From IMG/VR virus record IMGVR_UViG_3300009030_000010, positions 1 to 34,197 of that record: a stretch of 34,197 nucleotides of DNA; one strand, given 5' to 3'. The translations under genes were made by a program, and so were the position numbers. Under the pieces are notes generated by a model. The model worked only from the letters and a program-made list of their open reading frames with translations. It had not been told where the DNA came from and ran no database searches. Below are positions 30,337-34,197 of the stretch, in pieces (positions within the stretch are counted from its first letter, which is position 1; each line of letters begins with the position of its first letter). The DNA comes from a virus.

Positions 30337-32316
30337 CTATCGATCCGTCAGCATGAACGGCTGACCACGCGGTGTCATAAACGGCTCGCGGGTCGGTGTT
30401 TGTTTTTGCTCCCGTTTCTTCCGAGCGTATCCGTGCCCGATAAGTTTGACACCGCACGCGATCGCCAGAGCGATGTTTCCTACCTCGCAGTCGAGCCAGT
30501 GATTCGGCCCGGCACCTTTCTGCCGTGTCCATTTCTTCTTTGTCTGACCGGAGCCTGTCACTTCGCCAAATCGTTCCGACACCAGATGCCGAAAATACGC
30601 TTCCAAGTCCCTGTTGCTGTAGACCGACCATTCGCCTGGTTCACCGGGCGGGATCGCGAGCAGCTCCCGTAGAATGTGCTTCAGCTCGTCGACGTTTATC
30701 GGGTAGTAGAGAACGCCCGATTTCTTCGAGCGACTCGGTTTCGCCGGCCACAGCTCGATGGTCTGACCGCGACGACCGAGTGTCATAAACCATTTTGGAA
30801 AACGCAGTGCGCTATTGAATCGCTGACACGATTGATGCACGATGTTCGGCCGATAGCCGCCGTCCACGGCGACCGCTCTCGCGTTCAGTATTCGCAAGAT
30901 TCGACCGCCGGGGCCGCACGTCGGCCAGCCGCGCTTCTCTGCTTTGAACATCTCCTGCAACGACTGTCTGATTCCGACGTTGACCCGAGCGTCCCTCTCT
31001 TGCGGGTCGTCGACGTCGTCCTTACCACTGTGAACGCCTTCGGTCCCGGCGTCGACCAACCAACTACGGCCGTCTCGCTGACGCCACGCTCGCACGACGT
31101 AGTACAAGAATCGATCGTGGACGTCGACATATTCTGTAATCAAATCCGCCTCCGCAGGCACCGTTCCCCACAGATGGTCTTCTTGTTTTCTTTCCTCGAC
31201 GTCGCTGACGGTTATCAGCCCCTCTTCGATGCTCGGCTTGTGCGGTATCGTTAGAATGTGCTGCTCGAAATCCAACTCCCGTTCCGGCGTACCAACGGCC
31301 TCGATATGCTGGACGGCATGAGTCGTCCAATTCACGAATGGCCAATACAAAGCATTCCACCAGAAACCCACCACGGTTGTCTTGGGCGCGTCGCCTAGCA
31401 AGCGACCATCGTCACCGACTGATTGTCCTCTCGGACACCAAACGAATCGGGTCAGCATGTCTTGCAGCTCGACAAACGCAAGTCGGTGGTTGCACTGCTC
31501 GTTATCACAACGCATCCGACAATCCTTGCGAGCTTCAACCGGATCATCGTCCTCGAATTCCATCCGATCCCACGACAGCAATTGATACCGACCGCATCCC
31601 ATGCACGGCACATACGGTTTGCAATGACTTGACCTCTTGAGAAGCCGGTGCAAATAATCGTCGTGGCCGAGCGCCGTGCCGGCCGCCATGAGAGTTCGAC
31701 TCGTTTCCGGCAGCGCTTTCGACCTCGATGATGCCACGTCGACTGCGTGACCGGCGCCGATCATATTCTGTGGCATCGCCTGAACGTCATCACAAATGAC
31801 CATCGGAATCGTGTTCGCTGAAATGTTGGCGACGGACTCTGCGCCGGCGAGGAACAAAGAAAATCCGTTGGTCATGTCCCTGCGGTGTTTGTCGCCGGCC
31901 TTCTCCCTGTCTTCCGGTATGATCCACGAAACATCGCTCGCGCGAATCGCCGGCTTGATTTTCTTCATCCACTGGTCGGCGGCCTTTCGCTGGTTTGCAT
32001 TCACATACAGAACGTCGACGCGCGAATGTTCCAGCGCGTGCAGCATGACGTTGATGAGCACGTCCGTCTTACCGCCGGCTTGAGGCGGCCCCATTATCAC
32101 TACGGACGACACGTCTGGGTCATCGGCGGCGGCCATGATCGCTCGTTGCAGAGGGAAAGTTTCGTTGCTCCATCGAATCGGGTCGCTCTCGATGCCGATG
32201 AGCGGCCCCTGCGTAATCATTCGATAACGCGCGGCCCATGTTGCCGTGGACATTTCGTCCCTCACGGCCATGACGTTCCGTTCGTCGTCGTTCCAGTTTG
32301 GTGAAGCTATCACCAT
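30337..32316 (-). CDS. Terminase large subunit (GpA family)
   Basis: 659 residues, close to lambda gpA (641). The motor domain has Walker A GPPQAGGKTD (76-85) and Walker B MVICDDVQAMP (172-182). A zinc-binding insert follows (CMGCGR, CRMRCDNEQCNHRL), characteristic of the GpA family. The nuclease part includes RSWLVDAGTEGVHSG and AVAVDGGYRPNIVHQSCQRF. Cuts and packages DNA into the prohead; gpA-type enzymes usually generate cohesive ends. Ribosome-binding site is moderate (GAGAGCG). The preceding gene ends seven bases upstream. Confidence 0.9.
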   Translation of the reverse strand: MVIASPNWNDDERNVMAVRDEMSTATWAARYRMITQGPLIGIESDPIRWSNETFPLQRAIMAAADDPDVSSVVIMGPPQAGGKTDVLINVMLHALEHSRVDVLYVNANQRKAADQWMKKIKPAIRASDVSWIIPEDREKAGDKHRRDMTNGFSLFLAGAESVANISANTIPMVICDDVQAMPQNMIGAGHAVDVASSRSKALPETSRTLMAAGTALGHDDYLHRLLKRSSHCKPYVPCMGCGRYQLLSWDRMEFEDDDPVEARKDCRMRCDNEQCNHRLAFVELQDMLTRFVWCPRGQSVGDDGRLLGDAPKTTVVGFWWNALYWPFVNWTTHAVQHIEAVGTPERELDFEQHILTIPHKPSIEEGLITVSDVEERKQEDHLWGTVPAEADLITEYVDVHDRFLYYVVRAWRQRDGRSWLVDAGTEGVHSGKDDVDDPQERDARVNVGIRQSLQEMFKAEKRGWPTCGPGGRILRILNARAVAVDGGYRPNIVHQSCQRFNSALRFPKWFMTLGRRGQTIELWPAKPSRSKKSGVLYYPINVDELKHILRELLAIPPGEPGEWSVYSNRDLEAYFRHLVSERFGEVTGSGQTKKKWTRQKGAGPNHWLDCEVGNIALAIACGVKLIGHGYARKKREQKQTPTREPFMTPRGQPFMLTDR

Positions 32317-32323
32317 AACAGCG

Positions 32324-32551
32324 CTACGCTCTCTTTTGGGTTACAACACCAGGGCCGCCGCCTTGCTGCAACACACGGTTTATGAGATAATCAAACAGGT
32401 CGCCAGCCAATTCACCGCAGCTAGTGCAATGGTAAACCCACCGAGTGCGGTCTGGTATGATCCGACCACGCCAACAGCGGGGGCAATACGGTCGATCCTG
32501 ACGCCACGGTGTCATGTGCCAGCAACGCGGTTGTCGTGGTGTTCGCTTCAT
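32324..32551 (-). CDS. Small zinc-ribbon protein
   Basis: 75 residues beginning MKRTPRQPRCWHMTPWRQDR; the ATG overlaps the previous stop (ATGA) and has GGAGCAAAAGAC. CPRC (~24-27) and CTSC (~44-47) form a zinc ribbon. Its first codons duplicate those of the neighbour (see repeat). Confidence 0.65.
   Translation of the reverse strand: MKRTPRQPRCWHMTPWRQDRPYCPRCWRGRIIPDRTRWVYHCTSCGELAGDLFDYLINRVLQQGGGPGVVTQKRA
32530..32550 (-). repeat. 21-bp direct repeat, copy 1 (second copy at 32841-32861)
   Basis: An exact 21-base match to 32841-32861. Both copies lie at the first codons of adjacent genes and encode KRTPRQ. Copies are 311 bp apart, in the same orientation. Confidence 0.85.
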
Positions 32552-32865
32552 GTCTTTTGCTCCGTATCGATTGTGCGAGCTTCCCCGCTGGCAAAAACGC
32601 ATAGGGGCAAACGCAGCGACAGGGCAATTATCTGCATGATGTATTGCTGGTACTCAAAAAACGACTTCGGTGGCTCGACGGCGTTCATCTCCGCAACGGC
32701 CGTTTCCATCGAAGCTACATACTCTTCGATTGAATGCAGCGCGACAGGCACCGCGCACGTCATCGGCTCGGCGAGCGTCGCCCAAGGGCCGCCGTGTCGC
32801 CGCATGCGCCGGCTGCGCCTCGCGGTTTTTCGATTTCGGCGTTGTCGTGGTGTTCGCTTCACCAT
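32548..32865 (-). CDS. Small protein with a portal-like C-terminal segment
   Basis: 105 residues from MVKRTPRQRRNRKTARRSRR, with AAGGAAATTAAG upstream. After a basic head comes VAEMNAVEPPKSFFEYQQYI and MQIIALSLRLPLCVFA. This is similar in shape to the portal protein's PSPEFFPHAMMVLTFIAINL and GLPVHVLLL (shared P, FF, IA, L, LP, V). It could be a fragment of a portal-like protein or chance resemblance. Confidence 0.5.
   Translation of the reverse strand: MVKRTPRQRRNRKTARRSRRMRRHGGPWATLAEPMTCAVPVALHSIEEYVASMETAVAEMNAVEPPKSFFEYQQYIMQIIALSLRLPLCVFASGEARTIDTEQKT
32841..32861 (-). repeat. 21-bp direct repeat, copy 2 (partner at 32530-32550)
   Basis: Identical to 32530-32550; encodes KRTPRQ right after the start codon of the 105-aa gene. 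Confidence 0.85.
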
Positions 32866-32996
32866 CTTAATTTCCTTGGCGGCGCAGGCGGCGCCATCGG
32901 CCCCGGCCCCGGCGGCGGACACGTCGGCCCCCTAACTCCTTGACGGACACCGATAAACACGACGAGCAACGCGACAGATAGAATCAACTCGATCAT
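32859..32996 (-). CDS. Small membrane protein with proline-rich tail (45 aa)
   Basis: ATG at 32996 with GGGAGAGG nine bases upstream, overlapping the following gene's start. MIELILSVALLVVFIGVRQG is one transmembrane helix; the rest is Pro/Gly-rich (CPPPGPGPMAPPAPPRK). The layout resembles tiny phage membrane peptides such as Rz1-like or holin-like products, but nothing else supports a lysis role. Confidence 0.55.
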   Translation of the reverse strand: MIELILSVALLVVFIGVRQGVRGPTCPPPGPGPMAPPAPPRKLRW

Positions 32997-32998
32997 AA

Positions 32999-33259
32999 TC
33001 ACGACCTCTCCCTCTGTTCGATTTCGTCAAGAACTTGCAAGCCTTTACGCGAGATCCGGTAGGGTCGATTCTTTGGACCGAGCTTGGACCGTGTGACCAT
33101 ACACCTACTTATCAACGCCTCGGCCGTCGATTTCGGAACGGCTCCCCACCCATTCCCCGACGTTTCGCCCGTCAGCCAAAACCTCGTGCTGCCGACGTAT
33201 AGGCGGCATCCGTTGCGCAACCTCTCGAGCACCGCGATGTGTTCAAGAAATAGAGCCAT
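32999..33259 (-). CDS. Winged-helix-like small protein
   Basis: 86 residues starting MALFLEHIAVLERLRNGCRL, chosen for AAAGGAGAACAACC directly before the ATG. C-terminal LISRCMVTRSKLGPKNRPYR then ISRKGLQVLDEIEQ has the look of a winged-helix wing and last helix (phage-type transcription or DNA-binding proteins often end I-S-x-x-G). The start lies within the last codons of the putative small terminase gene. Confidence 0.55.
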   Translation of the reverse strand: MALFLEHIAVLERLRNGCRLYVGSTRFWLTGETSGNGWGAVPKSTAEALISRCMVTRSKLGPKNRPYRISRKGLQVLDEIEQRERS

Positions 33260-34100
33260 CGGTTGTTCTCCTTTCGCTTTGCCGCCCGTTGTCACCCTGT
33301 GTCGCCTGGCGTCTGACGTCCAAGAAGTAATCGCCGATGACTTCGCGAATGCGATCGCTCCCGGTGACGCCTTGCATCTTCGTTGCTAAGTCTACCGATG
33401 CTTGACTCATCATGGCTCGAAACCACCGCACGAGTTGCAGGTGTCGCGCCTTCGCTTCTTTTCTCGAAATCCAAAGGTCGGCGGCGTGTTGCGCTTCTGC
33501 CTCTTCTTTCACCACGCGCGCCACCCTGGACCGCCGGGTTAGTAAACGATCTTCCTCGACGTCGTCCGAATGTTTGGCAAATAGCATGGCGTGCTTCGCG
33601 AGAAAATCGTGAAACGCTTTGAGCAGATCGTTCAGGTTGATAGTATCGCCGCGCAGTGGCAACCCGTAACGCTCGGCCTGTTCGTGAAGGGTACGAGTCG
33701 GTCGACCGGACATTCTGCAATAGTCGATCTTGGGGCAATGCCGATAGGCTCGATCCCGCTCCGCAGCAGCGCGTGAGTCTTCCACTCGCTTCAACGCGGC
33801 GGCTTCCCTGGCCGTAGGGCTCTTGCCGGCACGTTTCTTTTCGATGGCTGATACCGCGAGGTCCCGATCCAGCGATTCGGTGATCGTCGCCGGCGCTTGA
33901 ATAACGAGGGACGGCGTCGGCTTTGCCTCTTCTCGGGCAGGGGAATGCCGTTTTGCTTTTTTTCGACTTGATGGCCGTCGCCGAGTCGGCGCTTTCTTGG
34001 GCACCTTTTTCTTGACGGTGCGCACCGCTCGCTTTTTGCGAGACGTCGCCGCGGTTGTTTTCTCTTTTCGCTTGGCCATTTTGAGACGCCGAAACATCAT
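33243..34100 (-). CDS. Putative terminase small subunit
   Basis: Up to 285 residues. Basic Lys/Arg-rich N-terminus (SRKKRAVRTVKKKVPKK), then a helical region (KRVEDSRAAAERDRAYRHCP) and a segment CRMSGRPTRTLHEQAERYGL followed by INLNDLLKAFHDFLAKHA (about 130-170) that resembles the DNA-binding helix-turn-helix and dimer parts of Nu1-type proteins. Helical C-terminus with ARHLQLVRWFRAMMSQASVD. Being the gene farthest upstream of TerL in the packaging block supports this. No clear ribosome-binding site marks the start; MAKRKEK at 34079 is an alternative. Confidence 0.5.
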   Translation of the reverse strand: MMFRRLKMAKRKEKTTAATSRKKRAVRTVKKKVPKKAPTRRRPSSRKKAKRHSPAREEAKPTPSLVIQAPATITESLDRDLAVSAIEKKRAGKSPTAREAAALKRVEDSRAAAERDRAYRHCPKIDYCRMSGRPTRTLHEQAERYGLPLRGDTINLNDLLKAFHDFLAKHAMLFAKHSDDVEEDRLLTRRSRVARVVKEEAEAQHAADLWISRKEAKARHLQLVRWFRAMMSQASVDLATKMQGVTGSDRIREVIGDYFLDVRRQATQGDNGRQSERRTTDGSIS

Positions 34101-34197
34101 TTAGGTCTAGCATACTAGATTCATCATCGTCCTTACTTACTCTATTTCCGGGCGCCGCGCGCGAATAAAAGCTCACTGATCGTCGTCTCTTCGAGAC
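34101..34197. other. Right-end leader
   Basis: Holds only a six-codon frame (MMNLVC) after AAGGACG on the minus strand, ending seven bases before the first terminase ATG. No promoter or cos-like element was recognised. Confidence 0.3.

Noticed and set aside
33292-34176. 294-codon minus-strand frame overlapping the putative small terminase
   Set aside because: Same length range, but the product is Ser/Arg-rich and irregular, while the other frame shows helices and a terminase-like segment.

Overview
The window is most likely part of the genome of a tailed, siphovirus-type phage or prophage. Every convincing gene lies on the minus strand, so the genome reads from high to low coordinates. The structural order matches the lambda/HK97 plan: small and large terminase (34.1-30.3 kb), portal, S49 head protease with nested scaffold, decoration protein, major capsid protein, head-tail joining, tail tube, frameshifted tail chaperone, tape measure, distal tail and fibre genes. 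No integrase, lysis cassette, repressor, polymerase, tRNA or rRNA was seen, so lifestyle cannot be decided. The left end cuts through a fibre gene. The host is inferred only: a dockerin-like Asp/Ser/Gly loop ending in QNNF, and the overall style of the proteins, suggest a planctomycete or similar bacterium. This rests on recalled family resemblance, not on a search.

Region by region (in transcription order): (1) 34.1-27.0 kb is the packaging and early block. It holds a putative small terminase, four tiny genes (membrane peptide, zinc ribbon, portal-like fragment, winged-helix-like), the GpA-type large terminase, a zinc-ribbon protein, a ParB/Srx-domain protein, an ABC-ATPase fused to a GNAT acetyltransferase, and a DUF4031 gene. 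(2) 27.0-26.6 kb is a gene-free junction with a 20-bp direct repeat, an 11-bp-stem inverted repeat and a good sigma70-like promoter. (3) 26.6-16.7 kb is a run of about 18 tightly overlapping accessory genes: a DUF932 protein, a sliding-clamp-like protein with a zinc tail, an ASCH-domain protein, a DUF3560 protein, many small CxxC zinc-ribbon proteins and a membrane protein with a dockerin-like motif. (4) 16.7-16.3 kb is a second gene-poor junction with hairpins. (5) 16.3-0 kb is the virion block.

The genes are packed, with many ATGA, TAATG or TTGA stop/start overlaps that imply translational coupling. Shine-Dalgarno sequences are clear at most starts and repeatedly favour starts inside the longest open frame, including several GTG and TTG starts. 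The most unusual points are: the ParB-like plus ABC-GNAT pair (a possible DNA-modification or DNA-handling system); a collagen-like membrane or lipoprotein that carries the tape-measure N-terminal motif and contains an overprinted frame with its own ribosome-binding site; a canonical -1 slippery site in the tail chaperone; a nested scaffold start with a strong ribosome-binding site; a phage sliding-clamp-like protein without a visible polymerase; and a fibre made of about ten 14-residue repeats.
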